The position numbers and the translations under genes were made by a program. From positions 248,001 to 312,000 of the forward strand of contig NZ_BMQB01000001.1 in the NCBI RefSeq assembly GCF_014647895.1: a stretch of DNA of 64,000 nucleotides, in the 5' to 3' direction. The DNA comes from Pilimelia anulata (lineage in GTDB: Bacteria; Actinomycetota; Actinomycetes; Mycobacteriales; Micromonosporaceae). The notes below the pieces were generated by a model. It searched no databases. It saw only the letters and a program-made list of their open reading frames with translations, and was not told the origin of the DNA. This document shows, in pieces, positions 24,755 to 33,496 of the stretch. Each line of letters begins with the position of its first letter. Position 1 is the first letter of the stretch.

Positions 24755-27274
24755 GTGTCCGGGGAGGCGGCGGAGCTGCACGCGCAGGCGGTACGGGCCA
24801 CCGAGCGCGGCCGGCACGACCGCGCCTGGCGGCTGCTCAAGGCCGCCCTGCGCACCCGCCCGGCGCCGGCCTGCCGGGCCCGGATCCTGGTCAGCCTCGC
24901 CTTCCACGAGGCCGAGCGGAGCAGCCTCGCCGCCGGCCTGGCCCTGCTGGACGAGGCCGAGACCAGCGGCGGCCTGCCGGACCGGGTCCGCGGCGTCATC
25001 GCCATGCAGCGCGGCCTGCTGCACCTGCGCGCCGGCGCCACCGGGGCCGCGCTGGCCGGCTTCGACGCGGCGGTCGAGCTGCTGGACGAGAGCGACCCGG
25101 AGGACTACTGCCGGACCCTGCTCAACCGCGGCATGCTCCGCCTCGCGCCGGGCACCCTCGCCGCCGCCCGGACCGACTTCGACCGCTGCGTCGCCATCGC
25201 CGACCCGCACGGCCTCACCCTGCTCGCCGCCAAGGCCCGGCACAACCTCGGGTACCTCGCCCTGCTCGCCGGCGACCTCCCGCGCGCCCTGCGCGAGATG
25301 GACGCCGTCGCCCCGGTACTCGCGGACCGGTCGCCGATGGTGTCGGCCGTGTACCACCTCGACCGGGCCCGGGTCCTGCTCACCGCCGGCCTGCTCCGCG
25401 AGGCCGACGAGGACCTGCACCGCGCCGCCGACCTGTTCGCCGCCGCGCACAGCCCCCGCGACGTCGCCGAGGCCGAGCTGGAACGCGGCCGCCTCGCCGG
25501 GCGCCGCGGCCGCTGGGCCGAGGCCCGGGCGCACGCCGCCACCGCGCGCCGGCTGTTCGCCGAGCGCGGCGCCGAGCCGTACGCCCTGGTCGCGGACGCG
25601 GTCCTGCTCGCCACCGACGTCGGCGCCGGGCGCGGGCTGGCCGCCGTACGGGTGGCGGGGGCCGCCCTGGCCGCCCGGCTGCGGGCGCACGGCCTCCCCG
25701 ACGAGGCCCGGCGCACCGCGCTCACCGCCGCGGCCGCCGCCCTGGCCCGCCGCGACGGCCGCGCCGGCCCGGCCGCCGAGCGGGCCGTGCTCGCCCGCCG
25801 GCTCGCCGGCGACGGCCTGCGGCTGCGCCGCGACGACCCGATCGGCACCCGGATGCAGGCCCGCGCCCTGCGCGCCGACCTCGCCGACGCCGAGCGCGAG
25901 CCCCGCCGGGCGCTCGCCGAGCTGCGCGCCGCCGTCGCCGACCTGCAGGAGTACCAGGCGTCGTTCGGCAGCCTCGACCTGCAGACCGCCGCCGCCGTGC
26001 ACGTCGAGCACCTCGCCGCCCGCGGCCTGCGCCGCGCGCTCGACCAGGGCGCCCCCGCCGCGATCCTGGCCTGGACCGAGCGGGCCCGGGCGCTGTCCGC
26101 CCGGCTGGCGCCCGTCCGGGCCCCCGCCGACCCGGCCGCCGCCGAGATGCTCGCCGAACTGCGCCACGCCACCACCGCGCTGCGCGCCGGCGCGCTCGCC
26201 GGCAAGCCGGACCCGGTCCTGCGCACCCGCTGCCTCGCCCTGCAACGCCAGATCCGGCAGCGCGCCTGGTACCGCCCCGGCCCCCGGCAGGTCACCGCCC
26301 CCGCCCCGCTGCGCGAGATCGCCACCGCCCTCGGCCCCGGCGCCCTGCTCGCGCACCTGCTGGTGGACGACCACCTGTACGCCCTGGTCATCACCGCCCG
26401 TCGCCGCGTGCTGCGCCCGCTCGGCCCCGCCGCGGCCGTCCACGAGCTGCACCGGCGCTGGCGCGCCGACCTCGACGCCCTGGCCACCGACGCCCTGCCC
26501 GCCGCGCTGCGGGCCAGCGTCGCCGCGGCCGCGGCGGCCGCGGCGACCCGCCTGGACGACGTGCTCACCCGCCCGCTCGCCCCGCTGCTCGGCGACGGCC
26601 CGGTTCTGCTCGCCCCGCCGGCCCGGCTCGCCGCCCTGCCGTGGACCCTGCTGCCCACCCTGCGCGGCCGCCCGCTCACCGTCGTGGGCTCGCCGACGGC
26701 CTGGCTGTCCGCCCGCACCGCCGCCGCCCTCCCCGCCGACCCGGCCGTCGCGCTCGCCGCGGGGCCGGGCGTGGCCCGGGCGGACGCGGAGATCAAGCTG
26801 GTCGGCGAGGTCTGGCCGCACGCCCGCACGCTCACCGGCCCCGCCGCCACCGCGACGGCCGTCCGGGACGCCGCGGGCGCCGCCGACCTGGTCCACGTGG
26901 CGGCGCACGGTACGCACGAGCCGGACAACCCGCTCTTCTCCCACCTGCACCTGGCCGACGGCCCGCTGCCCGGCCACGAGTGCGACGGCTGGGCCCGCCC
27001 GCCGCGGCACGTGGTCCTGTCGGCGTGCGAGCTGGGCCTGTCGGACAGCCGGCCGGGCGACGAGACGCTCGGCCTGACGGCCGCGCTGCTGCACGCGGGC
27101 GCGGGCAGCGTGGTGGCGGGGGTGGCCCGGCTCAACGACGAGACGGCGTACGAGGTGGGGCCGGCGCACCACGCGGCGCTGCGCCGCGGGCTGAGCCCGG
27201 CGGCGGCGCTGGCGGAGGCGCTGTCGCGCACACCCGGCCCGGCGCCGCTGGTCTGCTTCGGCGCCGGCTGGTGA
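24755..27274 (+). CDS. TPR-CHAT protein, caspase-like peptidase (839 aa)
   Basis: About 500 N-terminal residues form helical repeats of TPR type (for example AVRATERGRHDRAWRLLKAA, LARGRWAEARAHAATA-like pairs), followed by the C-terminal CHAT domain. The caspase-type dyad is present: His718 in LVHVAAHGTHEPDNP and Cys758 in HVVLSACELGLSDS, with the family-typical GAGSVVAGVARLND segment. CHAT proteins are caspase-related proteases used in bacterial immunity and cell-death pathways such as Craspase. The gene starts at a GTG three bases after the protease stop and is the last of the operon. A perfect-stem hairpin follows. TPRs probably sense a partner. What triggers it and what it cleaves are unknown; the S8 protease beside it is a natural candidate. 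Confidence 0.9.
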   Translation: MSGEAAELHAQAVRATERGRHDRAWRLLKAALRTRPAPACRARILVSLAFHEAERSSLAAGLALLDEAETSGGLPDRVRGVIAMQRGLLHLRAGATGAALAGFDAAVELLDESDPEDYCRTLLNRGMLRLAPGTLAAARTDFDRCVAIADPHGLTLLAAKARHNLGYLALLAGDLPRALREMDAVAPVLADRSPMVSAVYHLDRARVLLTAGLLREADEDLHRAADLFAAAHSPRDVAEAELERGRLAGRRGRWAEARAHAATARRLFAERGAEPYALVADAVLLATDVGAGRGLAAVRVAGAALAARLRAHGLPDEARRTALTAAAAALARRDGRAGPAAERAVLARRLAGDGLRLRRDDPIGTRMQARALRADLADAEREPRRALAELRAAVADLQEYQASFGSLDLQTAAAVHVEHLAARGLRRALDQGAPAAILAWTERARALSARLAPVRAPADPAAAEMLAELRHATTALRAGALAGKPDPVLRTRCLALQRQIRQRAWYRPGPRQVTAPAPLREIATALGPGALLAHLLVDDHLYALVITARRRVLRPLGPAAAVHELHRRWRADLDALATDALPAALRASVAAAAAAAATRLDDVLTRPLAPLLGDGPVLLAPPARLAALPWTLLPTLRGRPLTVVGSPTAWLSARTAAALPADPAVALAAGPGVARADAEIKLVGEVWPHARTLTGPAATATAVRDAAGAADLVHVAAHGTHEPDNPLFSHLHLADGPLPGHECDGWARPPRHVVLSACELGLSDSRPGDETLGLTAALLHAGAGSVVAGVARLNDETAYEVGPAHHAALRRGLSPAAALAEALSRTPGPAPLVCFGAGW

Positions 27275-27544
27275 TCCCCGCTTCGGGGCGGTGCGGGCGC
27301 CGTCGGCGGTGCGGCGCCGTCGGTGGTGGCGCGGGTGTCGTCCTTCGCGGTCGGTGCTGGCGCCGCGCTTCGCGGGTGCCGGCTTTCTCGGGCGGTACGG
27401 CCGCCGCCCTGCGGGGGTGTCGTGGGCGCCGTCGTTCGTGGGTGGCGCCGGTGCTGTCCTGCTCGGGTGTCGCGGGCGCCAGCGGGTGGACAGCGCGAAG
27501 CGGGCGCGCGTGTCCGCAGCGCCCGCCTCGGGCAGTCCCGGTGA

Positions 27545-27577
27545 ATCCCGGGCCGACCCGACGGGCCGGCCCGGGAT
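27545..27577. terminator. Hairpin between the CHAT gene and the YtxH-like gene
   Basis: An 11-bp perfect stem, ATCCCGGGCCG (27545-27555) with CGGCCCGGGAT (27567-27577), lies ten bases beyond the converging YtxH-like stop and can serve both strands. The remaining 27275-27544 stretch has no convincing gene; it holds imperfect GC-rich repeats around CGGGTGTCGNGGGCGCC. Confidence 0.65.
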
Positions 27578-27586
27578 GTCGGTCGA

Positions 27587-27889
27587 CTAGGGGAGCCGGT
27601 CGGCGCCCGACCGCGAGCCCGCGCCCGCCGGGGTCAGCGGCTCGGCGCTGCCGTGCCGCAGCTTCTCGCCCAGCTTCGTGTTGCTCAGCGTGTGGCTGAC
27701 CGCGTCCTTGCCCTCGTCGTACAGCTTGCCGACCTGCGCCTGGACGACGCCGGCCGCCTCCTGCACGGTGGGGTGATCCCACAGCTTGCGGGCGGTCAGC
27801 GCGATCTGCTCGTACCGCTCCCGGCCCGCGCGCGCCCCGATGACGTACCCGGCGGCGGCCCCGAGGGCGAACCACAATTTCCCGCGCAT
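27587..27889 (-). CDS. YtxH-like small membrane-anchored protein (100 aa)
   Basis: It begins MRGKLWFALGAAAGYVIGARAG, a short membrane anchor with glycine spacing. A helical segment with Arg, Glu and Lys pairs follows (RERYEQIALTARKLWDHPTV, VVQAQVGKLYDEGKDAV) and a polar tail. This matches the YtxH-like actinobacterial family, small proteins of unclear role sometimes linked to stress. GAGGAG precedes ATG 27889 at good spacing. It converges on the CHAT operon and diverges from the tRNA-Asn gene. Confidence 0.8.
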   Translation of the reverse strand: MRGKLWFALGAAAGYVIGARAGRERYEQIALTARKLWDHPTVQEAAGVVQAQVGKLYDEGKDAVSHTLSNTKLGEKLRHGSAEPLTPAGAGSRSGADRLP

Positions 27890-28113
27890 CCCGCGCTCCT
27901 CTCAGTACGTGGCCGGTCGCAACACCCGTACGGCGGGGGGTCCGCCGGAGGCGACTCGGTGTCGTTCGTGGTCGTGGCATACCCATCCTCCCCCTTGGGT
28001 ATGCCCGGGCCCAGAGGGAAACTCGGCGAACCACCCCGTCGCCCGCGGCGGCTCGGTCTGCTGTAAGGTGATCCCCGGAACGCCTGCCTTGTGGTGCGCG
28101 CGTCCCGACACAT

Positions 28114-28186
28114 TCCCCCATAGCTCAATTGGCAGAGCAGCCGGCTGTTAACCGGCAGGTTTTTGGTTCGAGTCCAAATGGGGGAG
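28114..28186 (+). tRNA. tRNA-Asn (anticodon GTT)
   Basis: The acceptor arms TCCCCCA and TGGGGGA pair. The D-loop AGCTCAATTGGCAGAGC is present, the anticodon stem-loop reads CCGGCTGTTAACCGG, and the T-arm contains GGTTCGAGTCC. The CCA end is not encoded. A palindromic terminator follows directly. Confidence 0.96.
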
Positions 28187-28193
28187 CAGCCGA

Positions 28194-28223
28194 GCCGGCC
28201 ACCGCGATATCGCGGTGGCCGGC
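28194..28223 (+). terminator. Terminator of the tRNA-Asn gene
   Basis: A perfect 30-bp palindrome centred at 28208/28209 (arms start GCCGGCCACC) is followed by a short T-rich run (CTTCGTTTG). The 280 bases from here to the tRNA-Met gene hold nothing I can support as a gene. Confidence 0.8.
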
Positions 28224-28506
28224 CTTCGTTTGTGCCCGGCGGGGGCGCGGTATGGCGGGGATGGTCGGTGCTCGTGTGGCGGTCGCCGGTCGGGCGCGGA
28301 TGCACGGTCCGGCCGCGGGATGGGCGTTGCCCGGTGGGCATGATCGGTTGGTCCCGGTCGGCCGCGGCGCGGCGGCCGACCGTTCCGATGAGCGGCGGCC
28401 GGTATCCGGGTCGGGCCGGTGGGGCGAATGGGTCATCGGGTGTGAATGTCCCGCCCATCCCGCGTGGTGGAGCCGCACGCCGGATATCCGGTAATCTCGG
28501 CACGCC

Positions 28507-28583
28507 GGGGCGGTAGCTCAGCCGGTCAGAGCAGGGGACTCATAATCCTTGGGTCGCGGGTTCGAGCCCCGCCCGCCCCACCA
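28507..28583 (+). tRNA. tRNA with CAT anticodon, probably elongator tRNA-Met
   Basis: The acceptor arms GGGGCGG and CCGCCCC pair and the 3' ACCA is encoded. The D-arm is GCTCAGCCGGTCAGAGC, the anticodon loop is ACTCATAATC and the T-arm is GCGGGTTCGAGCCCCGC. A CAT anticodon may also mark tRNA-Ile2 (lysidine type); elongator Met is favoured by overall resemblance but is not certain. Confidence 0.92.
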
Positions 28584-28707
28584 TCGGGCGCCAGAGCAGG
28601 AAAGCGTAGCGGCACTTCCGCTACCACCCCGGCTCAGGAGAACCGAGCAATGCCTATTCGAGCGAAGTACCACCACCGAGCCGACCGGCGTGATCCCGGG
28701 GGCGTCC

Positions 28708-28797
28708 CTGCTCGCCCGCGGTCGCTCCGCCGACACCGTCGAGTCCTACCTCGACGCCGGCGAGATGGTCGCCGGCTGGCTCCGGCGCCACCATCCT
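28708..28797 (+). pseudogene. Tyrosine recombinase remnant next to tRNA-Met
   Basis: One frame reads LLARGRSADTVESYLDAGEM and then VAGWLRRHHP. This is the start of the core-binding (SAM-like) domain of tyrosine integrases, where S-x-x-T-x-x-x-Y is typical. The sequence before and after is not recombinase-like in any frame and the catalytic domain is absent, so only about 30 codons remain. Its place 125 bases after a tRNA gene, a common integrase target, suggests a former element now lost. The rest of 28584-28996 holds no gene; a GC-rich hairpin lies near 28818-28853. Confidence 0.6.
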
Positions 28798-28996
28798 CAC
28801 TTTCACGACACGACGAAGCACCCCCGCCCGGGCGAACCGGAGCGGGGGCGCTGTCGTTGCACGTGAACACGTGCAGAGTTCCGCTGAGGATCCTCGCCGG
28901 CGTGCTGGCGCCGACTCCCGCGGTACGTGGTCAGCTCGACGCCAGCACGGTGGCGAGCGCCGGTGGCCGGGCCCCGGTCGAACCCCGGCCGGCCGA

Positions 28997-30058
28997 TCAC
29001 AGCGCGGCGATGGCCTTCTTCAGGTCCGGCATCGGGCCGATGTTGCCGTCGGTCGGGTCGACCTGCGGCTGACCCGTCCGAACCAGCAGCTCCCGAACCT
29101 GCTGCGGGGACAGTTGTCGGCCGCGCTCCTCGGCGACGCTCGACACCAGGGCCACCGCACCGGCCACGATCGGCTTCGCCGCCGACGTGCCGCCGAAGTA
29201 GCCGTCGCTCTACTTCGTGTCCGGCGTGTTCCCGATCGTGCCTTCGGAGTCGGGGGTGACGATGCATTCCGACCAGCCCTGCAGGTTCACCCGAGCGCCA
29301 TGGGACGAGAACTCCCTGCGCTTGCGCGTCGCGCGCGTGCACTGGTCGCTCACCGAGCTGCCACCCACGACCACGTGCACGCCGCGCGCGGTCGCCGCCT
29401 TGATCGCATCGTTGGGCCGCCTTGTCCCACTCGATCGGGAGGCTGACCGAGCCGTCGTTGCCGCAGGGCTTGTCGGCGAACACCACCGGGAAACGCCGAT
29501 GACGTGACCCGCCTGAGGCGACTGGGCAGCCACTTGGACGGCGTTGGCGATGCTGTCCCCGTTCTCCTTCGATGCCCGGTGGGTCACCCTCAGCTTCGCG
29601 TCGCTGGCCAGGCCGGTGGTGCCGAAGCTATTGGCGTCCGAGGCCAGGATGCCGGCAATGGCGGTTCCGTGATCTCCCGCCGCCGGCCAGACAGGCGTGC
29701 CGTTGGGCACCAGCACACCGGGTACGCGAAGCTTGGACAGATCCTCGTGACTCCAACGGAACGGGCCGTCGACGACGTGAACCGCGACGTTGCGGCCGGT
29801 CCCGCCGGGGACCGTGCGGGCGTGGTCCGCGTCCACCCCGCCGCCGGCCCGGCGGAAGCCCTGCCCGGGCTCCAGATCCGGCGTCGCGCTGACCCGGCGG
29901 ATCGGCGGCACCGCGCCCGCGCCGTCGGCCGGCCCGACCGCGCCGGGCTGGTAGGCGGCCTCGACTCCGGGCAGGCTGCCGAGTTCCCGCAGGAGGACGG
30001 CCGGGTCGGTCCCGGCGGCCGGACGGACGGTGTACCAGCTATTGAGGTTCGGCTGCAT
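28997..30058 (-). pseudogene. Decayed subtilisin-like (S8) protease gene
   Basis: Read on the minus strand from about 30058: an inhibitor-like N-terminal region (NSWYTVRPAAGTDPAVLL), the Asp segment (NVAVHVVDGPF), the His motif (GDHGTAIAGIL), then a one-base loss near 29487. The VVFADKPCGNDGSVSLPIEW segment is in another frame, and a one-base gain near 29425 restores the first frame. An internal deletion removes the oxyanion Asn region before SSHGARVNLQGW. A TAG at 29210 splits off the Ser motif DGYFGGTSAAKP; the frame then continues cleanly to TGA 28997. Several independent lesions make sequencing error unlikely. The N-terminus looks incomplete, with no ribosome site. This protease is of a different type from the intact one in the CHAT operon. 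Confidence 0.85.
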
Positions 30059-30587
30059 CCGACCAGCGCGCGGGATTCGGCGTACCGGGCCCGGCGGTTG
30101 GTCCCCCGATGGTCAGTACTGAGCCGAGACCGGCCGGACCGACCAGACGGTGGACGGATCCCGCATTCGCCGCCGCCGATGTGTCGGATAGCCGACGACC
30201 GGGGACCGGCTCGGCAGCGTCACCAGCGTCACCAGCGTCACCAGCGGCGTCAGCCCGGACAGCCGTTCCCGGTACCCATCGGCCGGTGCCACCAACGGCG
30301 CATCACCACACCGGTGTCACGACACCACCGGGCCGTGCGACCGTACCGCCCGACGCCGGTGGATCAGCCGATCGAGGTCGCCGCCGGCCGGCGGCGTCCA
30401 GGGCGACGGAGAAGCTCAGCCAGGGCAGCTTGGTACCCGCCATCGGGTGCGCCTCCACGTCGTCGATCCGGATCCCCGTCGAGGCGACGAGGTGCTGGAC
30501 CCCCTCGCCGCCGGCGGTGTGGTCGTCCGGCACCCCCGAGAGGCAGCTCTCGATGCTCTCGTCGCCGGTCGCGCGCGTTGGCACGAA
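30059..30587. other. Gene-poor stretch with a 9-base tandem repeat
   Basis: No intact gene is visible. GTCACCAGC is repeated three times at 30219-30245. One minus-strand frame around 30400-30560 (ESCLSGVPDDHTAGGEGV, STGIRIDDVEAHPMAGTK) looks protein-like but lacks a start and a recognisable family; it may be another gene remnant. Confidence 0.5.
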
Positions 30588-30617
30588 GCGGGGCCGGCGC
30601 TCCGGCGCCGGCCCCGC
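30588..30617 (-). terminator. Strong hairpin after the trypsin-like protease gene
   Basis: A perfect 13-bp stem (GCGGGGCCGGCGC at 30588-30600 with its complement at 30605-30617) has a four-base loop and lies 14 bases beyond the protease stop. No T-tract. Confidence 0.75.
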
Positions 30618-30631
30618 GAAATCGTCGGTCG

Positions 30632-31855
30632 TCAGCCGTTGTTGTCGATCATGGACTGGATCTCCGGGAAGATCTTGTCCATCCGGTTCGAGCCGTTGTT
30701 GTTCGGGCACGAACCCGTGTTGTGCAGCGAGAGCACCTTGTGGCTCGACGTGGCCAGCACCGGCGAGCCCGAGTTGCCGCCGGAGGTGTCGCAGTTGTAC
30801 CGCATCCGGTTGCCGCTCGTCCCGAACACCGTGCAGTTCTTCGTCTCGCCCGGCTCCTCGACGATGCTCAGCCGCTTCACCTTGGCGTCACCGTGGCCGG
30901 GAATGTAGATCTGCTCGCCGTCGCGCGGCGCCCGCGGGTCCAGGAACAGCGTGCCGAACGACGAGATCGCGTCGAACTTGTCCACCGAGAACAGCGTGTA
31001 GTCCAGCGACCCGTTCGTCTTGAACATCTCCGTGCCGGCGACCTTCGTCACCGCGCCCGGGTCGTTGCCGCCGCAGGTCTTGCACTCGTACGCGAACTGC
31101 ACCTCCGTCGACTTCGCCGTGCTCGCGTTGCCGATGCAGTGGTTGTTCGTCAGCATCCGGTTGGTCTTGCCGACCCGCCAGCCGGTACAGGCGCCGGAGC
31201 CGTTCATGATGAGCTTGGCGACGGCCTTGCTGCGGGCGTACTCGGTGGGGTGGCTCTGCGCGTAGCAGACGACGTCGCGGCGGGCGTCCTTGCCGCAGAC
31301 CGCGCGCTGCTGCCGGTCGGCCAGCCGCTCGGCGTCGCTGAGGCCGCGCCACACCCGGTCGACCCGGACGCCGTACCCGGCGCGGTCCAGGGTGGCCGCG
31401 GCGGTCCGCGAACTCTTCTCGATGGTCAGGACCGCCGTGTCGCCCTCCACCGACATCGCGGCGAAGCCGCGGGTCCGGTGGAGGGTCGCGCTGGCGTCGC
31501 TCGCGGGCGCGGTCGCCCGGCTCGGGTCGACGGAGTACGCGTACCGCTCGGTACCCGCCGGGTCGCTGACGACCAGCCGGTCGCCCGGGGCGAGCCGCAG
31601 CGTGTTGATGTGCACCTTGACCGAGCTGGCGCCCGGGTGGCTGAGCACGGTCCGCCCGGCGGTGTACCGCAGGGTGGTGTCGGTCGCCTCCTCGACCGCG
31701 GTCCGCTCGCCGCCGGTCTCGGTGACGGTGGCGGTGCCGGGGTCGAGCGGGGTGGCGGCGAGGTCGGCGCCCCGGGACTCGGCGTGGGCGGCGGTGGCGA
31801 CCAGGGGGATGGCCAGGGCGGTGGCCAGAACGGCCTTCCGGACGACATGGCGCAT
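30632..31855 (-). CDS. Secreted trypsin-like serine protease (407 aa)
   Basis: The Sec signal peptide is MRHVVRKAVLATALAIPLVA, ending in TAAHA before ESRG. A beta-rich N-terminal domain of about 150 residues follows (YTAGRTVLSHPGASSVKVHI, VLTIEKSSRTAAATL). The chymotrypsin-fold domain has catalytic His in RMLTNNHCIG, Asp in SLDYTLFSVD and Ser in CDTSGGNSGSPVL. Cys pairs in this domain (ACTGWR, CKTCGG) suggest disulfides. AGGAG precedes ATG 31855 by about ten bases. The gene stands alone with a strong terminator and an AT-rich upstream region, so it is likely regulated on its own. Extracellular protein degradation is the probable role. Confidence 0.9.
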   Translation of the reverse strand: MRHVVRKAVLATALAIPLVATAAHAESRGADLAATPLDPGTATVTETGGERTAVEEATDTTLRYTAGRTVLSHPGASSVKVHINTLRLAPGDRLVVSDPAGTERYAYSVDPSRATAPASDASATLHRTRGFAAMSVEGDTAVLTIEKSSRTAAATLDRAGYGVRVDRVWRGLSDAERLADRQQRAVCGKDARRDVVCYAQSHPTEYARSKAVAKLIMNGSGACTGWRVGKTNRMLTNNHCIGNASTAKSTEVQFAYECKTCGGNDPGAVTKVAGTEMFKTNGSLDYTLFSVDKFDAISSFGTLFLDPRAPRDGEQIYIPGHGDAKVKRLSIVEEPGETKNCTVFGTSGNRMRYNCDTSGGNSGSPVLATSSHKVLSLHNTGSCPNNNGSNRMDKIFPEIQSMIDNNG

Positions 31856-32272
31856 GGGGATGAGCCTCTCCTGTGGGGTGGGGGAAAGTGGCGATAACCC
31901 TGCCATGCATATCCACAATTGTCGATAGTTTGTTGAACGTTTACTCGACCTGTACATCTTCACTCGCGCACCGACGCACACACCTCGCCGCCGGCCGCGA
32001 CCCCGGCTCCGCCCGAGTACCCGCCGATGCGGCCCTGAGCTGCGCAAACGCCAAGTCGACCCGAGTGTTCGGATCGGCCCGCCGGAGCCCGTCGCCGTCG
32101 CACAGCGGATCGACGGACGCCATCCCGGCAAACCATTCCGGCAGTCCGGATCGACGCCGGCGGCGCCTGAATTGAATCCCCCGGAATGGCTTTCGGTACC
32201 CGGCGAATGGGTGCCGTGCCCGGCACGGCGGCGCCGACACCGCCGCCGTGCCGCCCGGTCGGCGCGGGTGGC
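31856..32272. other. Intergenic region upstream of the secreted protease
   Basis: No gene is seen. The part nearest the protease (about 31890-31975) is markedly AT-rich for this genome and should hold its promoter, but I cannot fix -10 and -35 boxes with confidence. The remainder is ordinary GC-rich spacer. Confidence 0.5.
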
Positions 32273-32278
32273 TAGGCT
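32273..32278 (+). promoter_or_regulatory. -10 element TAGGCT for the GNAT gene
   Basis: TAGGCT ends six bases before ATG 32285; it is the same hexamer and spacing as before dgt. Confidence 0.6.
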
Positions 32279-32284
32279 GGGGCG

Positions 32285-32854
32285 ATGACCGCGCGCGCCG
32301 CCGACCCCGACCCCGTCCGCATCCGCCCGGCCGGGCCGGCCGACGCCGCGGCGCTGCACCGGCTCGCCGCGCTGACCTTCCCGCTCGCCTGCCCGCCCCG
32401 CTGCGCCCCCGCCGCGATCGCCGCGTTCGTGGTCGCGCACCTCGGGGTCGACAGCTTCGCCCGGTACCTCGCCGACCCGGCCCGCGACCTCCTGCTCGCC
32501 GAGGCCGGCGGCGCCCCGGCCGGGTACACGATGCTCGTCCACGGCGAGCCGGCCGACCCGGACGTGGTCGCCGCGCTGACCGCCCGCCCGACCACCGAGC
32601 TGAGCAAGTGCTACGTACACCCCGACCACATCGGCGGCGGGGTGGCCGCGGCGCTGGTCGGGGAGAGCCTCGCGGCGGCGCGGCGGCGCGGGTCCGCGGC
32701 GGTCTGGCTGGGGGTGAACCGGGAGAACGCGCGGGCGAACCGGTTCTACGACAAGTGCGGCTTCGCCGTCGTGGGGCACAAGCGGTTCCGCGTCGGCGAC
32801 GAGATCGAGGACGATTTCGTCCGCGAGTTGGTACTCCCGCCCGGCACTCCATAA
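32285..32854 (+). CDS. GNAT-family acetyltransferase (189 aa)
   Basis: The acetyl-CoA binding fold is visible as VRIRPAGPADAAALHRLA at the start, LLLAEAGGAPAGYTML in the middle strands, and LSKCYVHPDHIGGGVAAALV, the motif A pyrophosphate loop. ENARANRFYDKCGFAVVG is motif B with the usual Asn and Tyr. No substrate can be assigned; relatives modify peptides, amino acids, polyamines or antibiotics. It is monocistronic, with an apparently leaderless start. Confidence 0.9.
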   Translation: MTARAADPDPVRIRPAGPADAAALHRLAALTFPLACPPRCAPAAIAAFVVAHLGVDSFARYLADPARDLLLAEAGGAPAGYTMLVHGEPADPDVVAALTARPTTELSKCYVHPDHIGGGVAAALVGESLAAARRRGSAAVWLGVNRENARANRFYDKCGFAVVGHKRFRVGDEIEDDFVRELVLPPGTP

Positions 32855-33496
32855 CGGACCCGAAACACTGCGCTGAGCCGCCGCGGCATTCGCGCCCGGA
32901 CGTCCGGATCGGGGCGGCGATCCGGCCGGGACCTGTGTGAAACATTAGCTGCCGCGAACCCGCCGTGACCGCCACGTCACGAAGATTCCGCGCCGGCCGC
33001 GGCGATTCCCCGGCCGGCGACCCGGAATGGGCCGGTCCCGCCGGAAGAATTGCGACCGGACCGCATCGGCGCGGCGCATTTCCACCATGGCGGTAGTGCG
33101 GATTGTTGCCCTACGGAATCGTCGGTCGATATCGTCGGCACGTCCCCGGGGCCGCCGCCGGCCCACCCCGGCGCCACGCGCCGCGCGGTGGCGGCGCCGT
33201 CCGCGGCGCGCGTCTCATCAGCCCTCCCCGGCGCGCCGCCCGCCGGCGGTGTGGGGTCGGCGTGCACCGGCCCCACACCGCTCCCGGCGGGGTCGGCGCC
33301 GCGGCGGGAAGCGGCGCCGACGGTCGAACGGCCCGATTTTCGGAGTGGGGCCCGGATGATGTCCCCTTTACTCCTGATTGATTGCTGTGTGTCACTGCGC
33401 AGTGAGCAACGACATCGAGAGCAATCACTCCCGGACGCGCGCGCGTGCCGCTAGCCTGCCCCTGTTCGTAATCTTGTCCGCGAGAGAGGACCCCTC
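32855..33496. other. Long intergenic region with a 14-bp palindrome
   Basis: No convincing gene. TCACTGCGCAGTGA (33392-33405) is a perfect palindrome 92 bases before the next start and is flanked by TTGC and GCAA, so it may be an operator for the secreted protein gene. Between 32855 and 33390 I see only GC-rich spacer. Confidence 0.45.

Noticed and set aside
30219-30245. Possible CRISPR or satellite array from GTCACCAGC repeats
   Set aside because: Only three 9-base copies without spacers; no CRISPR-like repeat-spacer structure was found anywhere in the window.
30303-30710. Minus-strand frame with a protein-like stretch near 30400-30560
   Set aside because: Its only start lies inside the secreted protease gene, it crosses the terminator at 30588-30617 and no family is recognised; at most a remnant.
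32855-33454. Several overlapping frames of about 100-135 codons in the long intergenic region
   Set aside because: They lack ribosome sites, change composition along their length and show no recognisable domain.
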